Counted from the first letter of the stretch, positions 10,193 through 22,440 are shown. The stretch: DNA of 64,000 bases from Fistulifera solaris (GCA_030295235.1 AP026125.1:744001-808000); one strand, 5' to 3'. The notes: generated from the letters alone by a model not told the origin. A program made the numbers and translations.

Positions 10193-12119
10193 TCATTTTT
10201 CCGAGAATTGAAATTCAGGTTCGGGTAAACCACGAATTCCTCGCGGAGCTTGTACGCGGTAAAGACCTCCACCATCCGGTCCGCGCGTTGTAATGAAAAT
10301 CTGATCCAAATTGGGTCCGCCAAATGTCACAGATGTAGGACTCTTAACTGGTAAGTGGACGATATAGTCTATAGCTCCGCTGTTGGGATCGATACGCACG
10401 ACTTGGCTGGCTCCAGTGAGGGCAACCCACAAAAAGCCATCGGCGTCTTTATGACATAAAAAAAGAATTAGAATGACGAAAAATTAATAGGCAGCCAATA
10501 TCAATTACCGCATGTCACTTACCTACTTGTGCGCCATCTGGACCCCCGGGCATACTTGCTGGCATAGTCCAAATTAATTTTCGGTTGGACAATTTTCCAC
10601 CAAATCCGACTGGGTAGTCGAACGAGTATATTTTCCGTGTCGGTGTATCACAAAAATACATTTTATCACCCGATGCGGGGAAGGAAATGCAATTTGAAAC
10701 GCGATAGTCCATGGATTCGTCAAGTAAAGACTCTAAAAAACCGTCCTTGTTCAAGCGATAAAGGCCAGCAATGTTAGCATCTCCCAAAGGTGATCTGTGA
10801 TAAGTGTTGTACATCCCAATCACGAAACGACCCTGGCGATCCACTCGACCGTCATTTGGTCGCGTGACATCTGTTAGTTCGGGACGATCGCACAATATAC
10901 GAGGGCCCACCGCAAAGTCTGTGGTATCGGGAGAAACGAAAAGTCCTAAAATCGCTTTTTCGCCAGCCACCACAAGTGATCCCCGTCGATTTGATTCCAT
11001 GAGACCAATACAGCCAACAACCGTATTTGCCAGCCTTCGGTATGCTGGCTCGGTTCGTGTTAACGTCCAAATTTCACCCTCTGGAGCGGAAACCCAATAA
11101 AGAGCTTGGTCTCGCACCGACCAGATGGGTGACTCGCCAAGCACATTGGTGCACGGCACCTCCAACTGCGCTGATAGTTCTTTTGGTCGAGCATATACTC
11201 GCGACATTGTTACAGATCCATCCACAATTCTGGTGAACGAGTCGGCCGTAAGCGATGCTCCACCAACGAGTGCTCCGTCAACATCTGGCATACTCATCAG
11301 TGCATCGACGTTCTCAGGATTCACACTGCCCCCATATTGGATTCGAACGCTATCGGCTGCCTGATATCCATACATATCAGCTAAAGTTTTCCGAATGACA
11401 GTATGCGCTACCTGCGCTTGCTCTGGTGTTGCGACTTTCCCTGTTCCGATGGCCCAAACAGGCTCGTAGGCGATGATAATGCGACTGAGGTCATTGATGC
11501 TTACTCCTTTCAAACCTTTTCGGATTTGAACGTCACAAACACTAGCCAGTAGCTTGCTCTCGTATTCGTCTTCCGTCTCCCCAACGCAGAGAATGACACC
11601 AAGACCTGGTTCCGCTAGACAAAGATGTAATTTCTTGTTGATGTCAGCATCCGTCTCACCAAAGAGAGCCCGACGTTCCGAATGTCCGAGCATGACATAG
11701 TCAACGCCGATGGATCTCACCATGGAAGCGGAAACTTCGCCAGTATATGCTCCCGATGTCTGAAGAGCGACATTCTGCGCTCCGACTTTGATTCCAGTAC
11801 CTTGCAGCACCAAGAGAGCCTCAAGAAGGAAAGGGAAAGGAGGAAAGACAACAACTTCGACGTCTAGTTGAGCTGGAGTGCGATGATTCACAAAGTTTGC
11901 ATGCAAAAGCTTAAGCAATTGAGATGCCTCTGCGATAGTTTTCGGGTTCAGTTTCCAGTTTCCCGCTATCACAGGGCGACGTGCTGAGAAAAGAGTTGAT
12001 AATGATCGATGATGATGATACGTCGGGCGTTGGAGATTCTTTCCTTGCAGCACAAACGCTCCAGCCGGATTCATGTAGAACAGAATTGCTAGAAGGACGG
12101 CTGTGCAGAAGGATTTCAT
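10193..12119 (-). CDS. Plastid triosephosphate isomerase fused to an SMP-30/gluconolactonase-like domain
   Basis: Two-domain enzyme, 616 residues, two exons (12119-10523 and 10446-10193). The N-terminus MKSFCTAVLLAILFYMNPAGAF is a signal peptide ending in an ASAFAP-like site, so import into the plastid is predicted. Domain 1 is a complete TPI (interconverts DHAP and GAP): AGNWKLNPKT, catalytic His in MLGHSERRALFGET, catalytic Glu in AYEPVWAIGTGK, and phosphate loop IQYGGSVNPENV. From about residue 300 an SMP-30/lactonase-type beta-propeller follows: LGESPIWSVRDQALYWVS, TRPNDGRVDRQGRFVIGMY, DKMYFCDTPTRKIYSFDY and VDADGFLWVAL across the intron. The start is supported because the second copy at the window's right end lacks the upstream ATG (AAG there) but keeps this one. 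The propeller's substrate is unknown. It differs from the well-known stramenopile TPI-GAPDH fusion. Confidence 0.93.
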
Positions 12120-12479
12120 GATAACGGAAGAGGTAACTCGCATTTTCTATCATGTAAATCGATCCAGTTTGGTCAGGAATATAAATATGATCTCAATTGT
12201 CATCATATCTTTCTCGCTCGAGCCGCGATCGCATATCCATCATCGCATCCATCATCCATCTCACAATAAAATCGTAAATGTCGCACAGGCGAATTCACGT
12301 TTTCGAGTAGTGTTTGCGTTACCGGATGAATGATTGCTTTTTCTTCGAGGTGCAATCGTAAAAAAACACACACATTGGAAACAAAAACAGCTGCTGCCTC
12401 AAATCATCGTTTTGATCGCTCAATTGTCGTTTACACTTATCTGCCTTAAAATAAGGAAGATTCTTGTTACGTATCAGTA

Positions 12480-12743
12480 ATGGCCGAGCGTAATTCCTCA
12501 GCGCCACAATCTGCGCCCAAAGAAGACGAAGGCGTGTCGGCCTTGCAGTTCGCCATCATGGCGGTCGTTCTTGGGTCGTCTGCTGGCATGACACTTTACA
12601 CAAAACGAACGGGTTCAATGCTTCAAACTATGAATCAAATAACGCAGAATCAGCTCGCCAAAAATCCGCCCAAGTTCGGACCTCTTACCAAGAAAGAATG
12701 GGAAAAGTTGCGTCCGCGGTTTGAGAAGGATGATTTCTTTTAG
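12480..12743 (+). CDS. Small single-pass membrane protein, function unknown
   Basis: 87 residues, intronless, with ATG at 12480. A charged, Ser/Pro/Glu-rich N-terminus (about 20 residues) precedes one hydrophobic segment (VSALQFAIMAVVLGSSAGMT). A polar amphipathic tail follows, ending in FGPLTKKEWEKLRPRFEKDDFF. This shape fits small organellar inner-membrane proteins, but I recognise no family. It is divergent from the TPI fusion gene with about 360 bp between starts. Balanced composition and the clear ATG favour a real gene. Confidence 0.65.
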   Translation: MAERNSSAPQSAPKEDEGVSALQFAIMAVVLGSSAGMTLYTKRTGSMLQTMNQITQNQLAKNPPKFGPLTKKEWEKLRPRFEKDDFF

Positions 12744-13421
12744 TGAGGAAAGGCCCAAAAAGAATCACACGAGCGTCCTGGCAGTAGTTTCCCATTCAGG
12801 AGTTTCCATATTTGTTGCAGAACGCCCTTCATCCCTTCCTATCGCAAAATCATTCCATCTGTTGCTGTTTTATACTCCGGAGTACGCCGTACACCTTAGC
12901 CGATGGGTCATTCTTTTGGGGTCGAACTGTCTTTTATATCGATAACTGACAAATAAAATTACTGGTGATTAGGGGATACGGTCAATAGTTAACTAGTCGC
13001 CTTTTTAAAGCGTTACTGGTACTATTTCATGCCTTCTTGAAAAGAGAGTCGGGCTGGGATCAAGGTATTGTGCCTTTCCGTTCGAATGTTCGTGGAATAC
13101 TTTAAAAGTCAACTTCCTTAGAACAATTGTTGGTGTTTTTAGTTTTGCTAACATTATCTGTGTCGTTTTGCTCTTTTCGCAGTAATTGTTGCGGCGAGAA
13201 CGGATCTCAGATGATGTGCTTCGTTATTACTATGGTCCAAAGTGTATATTACTTTTTTCATGAATGGATGATTCAGTCATGAATCCGTCAAAAGATTTTT
13301 TGACGTTTTTCTTTTTCTCGTCGCCTCTTTGCTGTCACTTCGAAAAGATATTGTCATCTTTCGAGCACAACGTAAGTAATGATACTTGTTCAGTGTAATT
13401 TCTTGACAGCAGGATAGGATC
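12744..13421. other. Intergenic; contains a fragment of the dispersed ACTAT/CAGTCATG module
   Basis: No gene seen. The strings tattactatggtccaaagtg (about 13228) and ttcagtcatgaatccg (about 13272) resemble the two ends of the dispersed module described in the findings. The rest is AT-rich and likely holds the promoter of the reductase gene. Confidence 0.45.
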
Positions 13422-14656
13422 ATGATTTACAAGGGCAAGCACGGAGTTGCTTTCGCTGCAATTCTTTTTCTTGTCGTCTTTCGACTTGACGGATCAGCAT
13501 TCACTCGAAACGCGTTTCGCAGGTCGGTCGCTTCGTTTTCTTTCCGAAACAAACAATCATTCTAATCTCACTATCTTCCTCTTATGTCGAAAGACACTCA
13601 AGAAATAGTATTTATCACAATCGATCATCACTACAAATGTCAGCTATCGGATTTATCGGAATCGGCATCATGGGCGAAGGCATGGCGGCGCGTCTCATCA
13701 CCGAAGGGATTGCCGGCTCGGAAGACAAACCTCTCGTCATTTGGAATCGCTCTGCTGAGAAATGCACGGCGCTCGCAGAAAAATTTCCCGACAAGAACGT
13801 TGTCGTCAAAGGAACGGCCCGTGAGGTCGTAGAGGCTTGTGCGGTAACCTACAGTATGCTTTCCACCCCGGAAGCGAGTAAGGCGGTGTTTGAAATGGAA
13901 GGCGATGGAGTGTTGGCGGGTGTGTCGGAGGGGAAATCGATTGTCGATTGTGCTACTTTGGCGGAAGTGGATATGAAACGAATGAATGATGCGGTAGTAG
14001 CAAAGGAGGGTAAGAACTATGTCGTCGTACGACAAAATTAGTTGTGATTTTTAGAAAACACTCACCTTGCTCAATCACCACTGTTCAGTCGTTTCCTAGA
14101 AGCACCCGTATCAGGCTCCAAAGCCCCTGCGGCAACTGGGGCGCTGATCTTCTTATGTGCTGGATCGGAAGATCTCTTTAAAGAAATCGAAAACAACGGG
14201 CTGAACGCGATGGGAAAGGCGAGTCATTACTTTGGAAGCGAGGTTGGAAGGGGTACCCGAGCAAAACTTGTGGTGAACAGTCTCATGGGGACCATGTTGG
14301 CGGCATTTGGTGAAGCGCTGGCCTTGTCAGAATCCGTGGGCCTTGATCCTAACAAGATGATTGAAATCATTGGTCAAGGTGCCATTCAAAGTCCCGTGTA
14401 CGCATTGAAAGGCCCGAAAATGATTGTCAAGGATCATGCACCGAATTTTCCCCTGAAACATGCTCATAAGGATATGGCTTTGGCGTCTGAAATGGCGGCG
14501 AGGGCCAAAGTTGAATTCTCTGTGATGGATCGGGCGGAAGAACTGTTCCGGTCCGCCCGCGAGGACACGGAATTGAACGTTGGTGATGAAGATTTTAGTG
14601 CTATTTTTGAGAAGATTCACAAAGAGAGCGACAGTGAGTTTTCCAAGCAACGTTAA
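13422..14656 (+). CDS. Glyoxylate/succinic-semialdehyde reductase (beta-hydroxyacid dehydrogenase family), plastid-targeted
   Basis: NADPH-dependent reductase of the GLYR/3-hydroxyisobutyrate dehydrogenase family. An upstream exon (13422-13522) encodes a signal peptide, MIYKGKHGVAFAAILFLVVF...DGSAFTRNAFR, with a GSA-F site typical of plastid import. It splices in frame to an acceptor around 13593 (alternatives at 13602 and 13608). Exon 2 carries the Rossmann motif GFIGIGIMGEGMAARL and VIWNRSAEKC. Exon 3, from 14089, has EAPVSGSKAPAATGALIF, the catalytic-Lys segment RAKLVVNSLMGTM, and the plant-GLYR-like AIQSPVYALKGPKM and FPLKHAHKDMALA. At the 14009 donor one G seems missing (gaggg): restoring it gives GGRFLEAPVSGS as in plant GLYR, and the total becomes 362 codons. 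Otherwise an acceptor at 14099 keeps frame but loses GRFL. Glyoxylate versus succinic semialdehyde preference is not decided. Confidence 0.86.
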
Positions 14657-15391
14657 AGCATGGTGCGATGGCGAGAGTGCGACGATCGACGACCAGTCAC
14701 TGAGAAAAGTGTCCAGCCTCCTATGTTTAGACCAGGAAGCGAATAGTTAAATAGTTAAGGTTTCGCTGTTTCAGTTAGCTTTACACCGTTGCCACCTAGA
14801 TTAGAGCCACAGCGACTGCAATAATGCGGGCATTTTCCAATAGACGGAACGAGAAGATTTTTCGGTTTTCCTCTTTCGAACTCCGGAACATGTTTGATCC
14901 GTTCAATGGCTGGGACCGCTACTTTTTACTATCGCACGTGATGAGAGCGAGCTGAGTGAAGTCTTGGCTTGGGGTTTGCGCGCGTCGATGGGTGTCTCGT
15001 GCCCGTGTCGAAACGATGAAAATGTGACTGTGCGAGCGGGTATCTTTAGCATTTGGCACCGTGGCAGAACATGACATCACGCTCGTGATGACGATTGCAT
15101 TTGGTTTTCCTAAATATGGGTTTCGGTAAGACATTGAAATTGGTGACAAAAATCCATCTCATTGAATACCGCTTCAAGTTTTCCTCCGGAAATTTGAATT
15201 TGTCTCAAAAACTGACAAAAGCGACAAACGGACAAGCAAACACTCCCCCCTCGGAATGCACACCATTCTGTTATTGACTTCATTCATACCTGTCGACTTC
15301 GAGCTGTATTTCAACTTCGACGTTGTTATTCGTGAGAAGATCGAGCCTTTCTTGTTTCTTATACACTCTTTAACGAATAGAATTATTTAGC
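14657..15391. other. Intergenic, nothing recognised
   Basis: About 735 bases between two genes on the same strand. I see no coding, RNA or repeat feature here; it presumably holds the 3' end of the reductase gene and the cyclase promoter. Confidence 0.4.
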
Positions 15392-17079
15392 ATGACGATT
15401 AAGACTCTCACGAAGCGTTCTTCGGAGCTTGCTCTGGCCTCAATACGGTAAGTTGGACCTGTCGTCTCTGCTTGGAATGTACGTGCGCGCTCGTGGCAGC
15501 AACTCATGAACTGACCATGAAACATGATTTTCTTCGCCACAGAGAAGAGACCAATATGAATAGAGCATTAACTGTATCTGCTTCCGTCTTGGACGCTTGG
15601 AACTCTCTCCCTTCCGATGTGCGCAGCGCTCTTGTCGCCCTCGAGATGCGACGGAACAAGGAGGAAGACAAGGGCTCCAGTACTGCGTCGTTCACGAGCG
15701 ACACTTCGGAGTCGGATGGTGGCAGTGGGACCGAGAAAACAGACAGATCACTGGAAGTGATTGAGAGGGATGAGGCCCGAGGAACGACGACGGTTCTGAA
15801 GCCTTTAGAGCGCGCCCCAAACAATGTTTTCGAGTTTTCCAAGACCCTGAAACAAGAATCGACGACGGTGGAGAAAACATCGGCTACTTTGGTAACCACA
15901 AAGAAAACTATTATTACACGCACACGTGGCTGGAGGAATGTTTTCTCTTTGCCAATTTCCTACGATGTCGACATTATTCCTTACGGAACCATTCTTGAAC
16001 CGACAAATCCTCAACTACTCGAGGCGACAGGAAGCCACCCAGAGGGGCTACAATCGACGCTTTGCTGTCATTGACGAAGCGATTGCGAGAATCCATGGCG
16101 ATAAAATCGTGGCTTATTTTAAGGCACAGGGCATTGAACTGACCACGTGCATCCTTCCAGGCGGCGAGTCGGATAAACGTCCAGAGGCTGTCGACCGCTT
16201 ATTGGATGAGTTGTGCGCTTACAAACTACGTCGCCGTGAGCCTTTCCTTGCTATTGGAGGAGGAGTTATTCTTGATATTGCAGGAATGGCCGCTTGCCTC
16301 TACCGTCGTGGTGTCCCTTTTGTCCGAGTGCCGACAACACTTCTTGCCATCGTCGACGCCAGCGTGGGAGTGAAAAACGGAGTAGATTATTGCTGCGATC
16401 TTACCAACGATACGTACAAGAATCGAGTGGGCTCTTTCTATGCCCCTTCGTCATGCCTCCTGGACTCGTCGTTCATCCAATCTCAGGATGAAAGAAATAT
16501 TTGCAACGGTTTTGGAGAGATCCTGAAACTAGCCTTGGTTCGTTCCGTTGATTTATTTGAACTTCTTGAGACTCACGGCAAGGCTTTAGTTGATTCTCGC
16601 TTTGCTCCGAACTCATCCGTTCCAGAAGAAGTGGCTACCCGCATAATTGACCTATCTATCCAGATTATGTTGGAAGAGCTTGGACCAAATCTTTGGGAGC
16701 ACAAGCTTGAAAGATGTGTAGACTACGGTCACACATTTAGCAAGCTTCTTGAGATGGTCCCTGGAGCGGATATCATGCACGGTGAAGCTGTGAATGTTGA
16801 TGGTTTCTTTGCTGCGTAATCAGTTTCCTCCGTGGTTACATTCCGCGCGAAACTGTGGATCGAGTTTTTAAATGCATGAAGTCGATTGGTCTACCAACGA
16901 ATTCTGCCGACTTAGATTCGGAACTGGCATGGCAGAGTTGCAAAGATGCCGTCGAGCATCGTCACGGTGAACAAAGAATTCCTCTCATAACCGATATCGG
17001 TGAGAGTATTTGTGTTAGTGACATTACACCTGAAGAGCTAGACCGTGCTCTTGAAGTAATGAAAGAGTTCCCTCATTAG
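15392..17079 (+). CDS. Sugar-phosphate cyclase, DHQS/EEVS superfamily
   Basis: NAD- and metal-dependent cyclase of the 3-dehydroquinate synthase superfamily, about 530 residues. Exon 1 (15392-15447, MTIKTLTKRSSELALASI) splices to 15543. An acidic Ser/Thr-rich region of about 140 residues precedes the catalytic part. That part has DVDIIPYGTILEP, the nucleotide loop GGGVILDIAGMAACLYRRGV, PFVRVPTTLLAIVDASVGVK, KNRVGSFYAPSSCLLD, metal-ligand segments FGEILKLALVR and DYGHTFSKLLEM, and HGEAVNVDG. RRGVPFVRVPTTLL and KNRVGSFYAP look closer to 2-epi-5-epi-valiolone synthase or desmethyl-4-deoxygadusol synthase than to ordinary AroB, suggesting cyclitol or UV-sunscreen chemistry; this is inference. Two compensating one-base shifts (about 16025 and 16818) break the frame but leave the total divisible by three, so sequencing error is likely. 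The long N-terminal extension is unusual. Confidence 0.85.
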
Positions 17080-17221
17080 CTAGGGGTACTGTACGAAACC
17101 TAATATGCTGCCATCAAAGCGTATCAGGAAAAGACTTACGTGTGATAGTTATTCGCTACAAATCGGCGCTTAAATACAAAGTTAAAGATTGTGATGTTCT
17201 GTTTAATCCGTCATATTGATC

Positions 17222-20200
17222 TTATTCATCGTCCTCGACGACTCGCCTTTTCTTTTTTGGTTGGTCGCCATCATTATCTTCTCCGTCGCGTTTTTCTGGT
17301 CGAACTAGCTCGTCATCACTATCGCTGTCGTCGCCAAAGAGTTCCCGATTATTATTTGAAGCCCCCTCCTTTGTATTAGAAGCAGTATCGCCTAGGATTT
17401 CGTCATCGCTGTCATTGGCGCTGTTCTCCCTTCCAGCATTCGTTTCTTTAGCTGCGGGCTTCTTCGCATTATCCTGGTCTTCCTCATCGCTGTCGCCAAA
17501 TAACTCTGATTCGGTCGCAACAGCTTTCGCACTAGCCGATGGAGGGGCGTTACTTCCTTCATCGTCGCTATCTCCGAAAAGACCGGCTTTCGTTCTCGTC
17601 GCCCCGCCGCCATTTGTATCAGGTTCATTGCCACTACTTTCACCATCATCCGAGTCGTCGTCAAATAACGCCTGTTTGTTCTGATCATCTTCAACAATGA
17701 AGTCATCAGTCTGATTACGTTTTCGAGCCTTCTTTTCCTTTTCTGACTGTTCAGCGGCTTGTTGTTGTTGCCAGCCTTGTCTAAGTTCCTCCATCTTTTG
17801 CATCTTCGCCGCTGCTTTCATATCGCGCTCTTCTTGGAGCTTCGCTTCTTCGGCTTTCTTGATGGCCAACTTAATCTGCTCCTCTTTCTGAGCTGCTTCA
17901 GCCGCAAGTCGCCGGATTTCACGTTCAGCAGCTTCGTCTTCGGCACGTTTCTTTTCGTCTTCTAAATGAGATTGAGCACTTCCGATATTGGCTTTGCAAT
18001 GCTTCAAGAAATCTTCCAATACCGAGGTCTTGATATTGATCTTCTTTGTGCCCTCTTCTTTTTGCTTCAAAATCCCTTCCACTATTACAAGACTCTCTTC
18101 TAAGCCCTTCAAAGCCTCCTCTACTTCTTCAACAGTTCGGTGAATGTTTCTAATTTGCTTCTGTAAGACGCAGTTAGCGGCCTGCAGCTTTGTCATGCAC
18201 AAGTTATACTGGACTACGACTTCCTTCTTCGGCGCACGTTTCGAAAGAGCAGTAGTCAGGTACTCCATGGCTTGTTTATAGCGTCCGTCGGCTGGTGCAG
18301 CATTTGCATCGTTAGATAATTCGGTGTGTCTCGCCCAGTCGAAGTAGGCGAATGCTATGTAAAGAAGGACGTCAACAAGGTCTTCCACACGACTCTTCGA
18401 AGTTGTTGGCGTCGCAACATCTTCGACTCGTTTCATGTAATTTTGATACATCTGTAAAGCCTCGGGATGTTTCTTCTGTGCCAAATAAATGTGACCTAGA
18501 TTCAAGAGAGCGTCGGCGATGCTATCCTCACTGACTTCGCGTACACGTCCGAAGATCTCTTTGGCTTTAAAGATTTCTCCCTTCTCAGCCAGTACAGTTC
18601 CAAGTCCATTTGCGGCATAAGCATTCAGTGGGTCTTTCGCGAGGATTCGTTTGTAATAATCAGAAGCGTACTGGAGATGCTTTGCATATCGCTGCTCCGA
18701 TACGTGCAGAGTCTCGAAGTAGATATTTCCCATGCTTAAAGCAGCGTATGCTTCTACAGACGGGATTTTCTTTCCCATCAGCCCTTCAAAGACGTCTTGA
18801 GCAGGTTTCCAATCGCACAACGATAAGTGAAGGTTTCCAATCAACGTAAGTACCTCAGAGTTACCAGGAGACGATGCCGCGGCAATCTTTAACCACTCGG
18901 AGCATTCTTTAAGAGAACCACTATCAACAGCAATGCATGCTAGCCGTAAGTAGCTGTTGACATACGCTGGATTTCGTTTTGTGATTGCCTTATGGAGCTC
19001 GATAGCTGCTAATGTTCTTCCTGTTGCTTCATGGAGACGGGCAATATTGAATATAACAGTCGTAGCATTGGGCATATCCAACAAGCGATTCTCGCGCTTG
19101 ACCTTCAAACTCATTCGTTTAGTCTCTGTCAAGTCCACTTTGGCATCATTTTCATCGGTAACTTTGGGGACGTACTCATCTGTTAAATGGAGAAGAATAG
19201 ATCCACTTTCATTATCGACGGACTCCACTTTGGTTTGAAAGTGTTCTGCAAGAAGAATGTGATCGCCTGCGGCGATGACAGATGCATCGGTGGATGCAGG
19301 CATGACGATTTTCACAACATTTTTCTCGTCGCCCTCTACGACTTCAACTTCCATCTCTGGTGACAAGGGCAAGAACTCGAAGAAGAGAGAGTTGTCTAGA
19401 TGGCAAATCTCGCCGCCAAGTATTCCTAAATTTTCCAGTTCCGCTTTGCTGTATTCTCCAGTTTCATCCAAAGACGCCAAAGCTTGCTTGTACATTTTCA
19501 AAGCATCGTCATATTTTCTTGTTTCCTGGCATAGCACGCCCATGTTTGTAAAAAATATGGGAAGGCACTGGAACGCCTTCACGATTCATCAAATCGACAG
19601 CCTTCTGATATTTTTGTAGCGACTTGGGATAAAAAGTCCTGTGTTGCTGCAATGCCATGGCCTCTAGAACAACTAGTTCCGGATTCAATGGATCTAATTC
19701 AATCGCCTGGCGCAAATGCATGAGCCCTTCGTCGAGCTGTTTCCCCAAATGAACTTGCAACAACCCGAGTAAGGCCAATGCATCCGTGGCTTTGCTACTG
19801 GACCGTACAAGCTCCTGCAACTCGTTCGCGGCCTCATTATATTCTTTCCTGACAATGAGCGTTTGCGCCAATCCAAATCGCGCTGGATTCAAGCCGGGGT
19901 ACAAATCGCAAGCCTTTCGGTAAAACTTGTGAGCATTGTCCATGTCCTCACGGGCGTGGTAGACGCGCGCCAAGAAGAACAACGATTCCGCTTGAATTTC
20001 TTTGACTCGCGTGCTCTTATAGGCGCCTTTGGCCAACGCTATCACACGCTCGTAGTCTTTCTTCCACGCTTTAAGGCCGTCCGTGGACTCTTCTTTCCAG
20101 GGCTTGCTCATTGTGAAAATCGATCCTTCCAAATCATCTTCTTCGTCGGCCATTTCCTTCACCGATGCTTCAAAGTTGGTGCCGATGCGGATGGGTTCTC

Positions 20201-21154
20201 CTGGGTCCAGTGGAATCGGCTGTGACGACTTGACAATCGCTGAGCCTTGGGTGACTTGTACGACGCCCGGGAGTGGCGTCCATTTCAAAAGTAATGATTG
20301 GCCAGATGATTCTGAACCATGGCATTGGAATGATCCAACAAGTTTGCCATTGACATGAGTTTGATTGCACGTTCCGTTCGGCTAGCATAATCTTGAGCCG
20401 TTTCGTCAAAAGCGGCCATGTCGAGTACAGCGGAGCCGACCATGGCTTCGACGCAGTCGGGGTCGATTTGCAAAGCCCTTGTAAAAGCCGCTTTGGCTCG
20501 ATCCACCTGTCCCAGTTGGTAACACGTCAAGCCAAACGCCGTCCTCATCGCCGCAGATGCCGTGGGATGATTGGGATATCTTCGAATCGCGGTAGCGTAA
20601 TGATTCTGCGCACCTTCGTAATCTCCTTGCCCGTACAAGACAGCCGCCATCCCCAGCAACGCGGGCAAAACGGGCCCACACTGCTTCAATGTTGTTTGAA
20701 AGAAGAATTTCGCTTGATCCGCTCCACCCTTCCCCCAATTCAGTAATCCACGTCCTATCCATGTCATGGGAAAAAAGGTATCAATTTTTCCGGCTTGTGT
20801 GAAGCGCTGATCCGCTTGCTGCTGTTGAATTTCGTCGGGATTCTCCATCAAATGCGCAATCCCACACGCCGCCAACAAACGCACGCGTTCTTGTTTATCA
20901 TTGGTTTCCAATTCACACGCATCTTCGAGTACCGCTAACGCATCGGCCGCTTGCTTGTTTTGAGAATAAAAGAGTGCCGACGCGGCCCACAGGTCACCCG
21001 ACGCCGCTTCGTCCCGGAGGACTTGTTTGAGTACCGCCGCGGACGTCTGCGCGACTTCGTCGGGGAACATTTCAATGAAGAGTCCACCTTTCGACTGGAT
21101 GGGAATAATCAGAGATTCTTCCTCGGGAAGAGGCAAACCGGATTCGACCGCCAT
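17222..21154 (-). CDS. CTR9: CTR9, TPR subunit of the PAF1 transcription-elongation complex
   Basis: Nuclear scaffold of PAF1C, about 1310 residues. The start at 21154 is MAVESGLPLPEEESLIIPIQ. Many tandem TPR helices follow (for example LGQVDRAKAAFTRALQIDPD, LFFLARVYHAREDMDNAHKF, GLGTVLAEKGEIFKAKEIFG), with the CTR9 landmark ALSMGNIYFETLHVSEQ. After the TPRs comes a long charged coiled coil (KKAEEAKLQEERDMKAAAKM) and an acidic Ser/Asp/Glu tail with GDSDDE-like repeats ending KKKRRVVEDDE. This is the standard CTR9 layout; human CTR9 is about 1170 residues. Two one-base shifts lie in T runs near 20289 (one T short) and 19558 (one T long). They cancel, and the total is a multiple of three. Because CTR9 is a conserved single-copy gene, error is likelier than decay. 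Its promoter abuts the satellite at 21250. Confidence 0.93.
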
Positions 21155-21249
21155 GGTGCTTCGGATTGTGTGACCTTGTTGTGTTGCGACGGATCCAGCG
21201 CGTTGCGAAATAGACGGGCGGCGGATGTGCAAACATCGAAAGAAACTCC

Positions 21250-22440
21250 GGGTGACCCCTCTGTCGATAAATTTCCCTACGGGGGCCTACCGGTACTTAA
21301 AACCGACGTAGACTTTCGAAGCGTTGCGTCTTTCATCTTTATATTGCGTCATGCTTACCAATTGTTGCTGATCGTCGTTATTTGACATTCACCATGCATG
21401 ATGCATAAGGAAAATGAGACATTCTTGCAAAACGGACCCGAAAATGGGTAGGATAAAAATTGCGGCATATCCGGGTTACCCCTCTGTTGATAAATTTCCC
21501 TACGGGGGCCTACGTGACACCTACGTATACTCTCGAAGCGTTGCGTCTTTCATCTTTGTATTGCGTCATTCTTACCAATTATTGCTGATCGTCGTTATTT
21601 GACATTCACCATGCATGTTGGTGAAAGTAAAAGAGACGTTCTTGCAAAATTGACCCGAAAATTGGTAGGATAAAAAAGCTGCATATCCGGGTTGCCCCTC
21701 CGTCGATAAATTTCCTTACGAGCGCCTACGTGAAACCTACGTAGAGTTTCGAAGCGTCGCGTCGTTCATCTTTATATTGCGTCATGCTTACCATTTATTG
21801 CTATCGTCGCTAGTTAGCATGTATTATGCATGTTGGTGAAAGTATAGTAAAAGAGACGTTCTTGCAAAACGGACCCGAAAATGGGTAGGATAAAAATTGC
21901 TGCATATCCGGGTTACCCCTCTGTCGATAAATTTCCCTACGGGGGCCTACGTGACACCTACGTATACTTTCGAAGCGTTGCGTCTTTCATCTTTGTATTG
22001 CGTCATGCTTACCAATTATTGCTATCGTCGTTAATTGACATTTACCATGCATGTTGGTGAAAGTAAATGAGACATTCTTGCAAAACGGACCCGAAAATGG
22101 GTAGGATAAAAATTATGACATATTCGGGTTGCCCCTCTGTCGATAAATAAATTTCCTTACGACTTACGAGCGCTTACGTGAAACCTACGTAGAGTTTCGA
22201 AGCGTCGCGTCTTTCATCTTTATATTGCGTCATGCTTACCAATTATTGCTCATCGTCGTTATTTGACATTCACCATGCATTCGGGATAAGGAAAACGAGA
22301 CATTCTTGCAAAGCGGACCCGAAAATTGGCAGGATAAAAATTGCGGCATATCCGGGTTCCCCCTCTGTCGATAAATTTCCCTACGAGGGCCTAGGTGGAA
22401 ATCGCGTAGACGTACGAGGTCAGACCGTCACACCTGTTCG
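21250..22440. repeat. Satellite array 1: six units of about 220 bp in the CTR9/MaoC divergent promoter
   Basis: Units start near 21250, 21474, 21690, 21910, 22126 and 22354 (spacings 224, 216, 220, 216, 228). Each starts with cccctctgtcgataaatttcc, continues through tttcgaagcgttgcgtctttc and ttgcgtcatgcttaccaatt, and ends with cggacccgaaaatgggtagg. Middle units alternate two types: 2 and 4 have gggggcctacgtgacacctacgtatac, while 3 and 5 have gcgcctacgtgaaacctacgtagag, giving a dimer of about 436 bp. No coding capacity is conserved between units. Confidence 0.92.
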
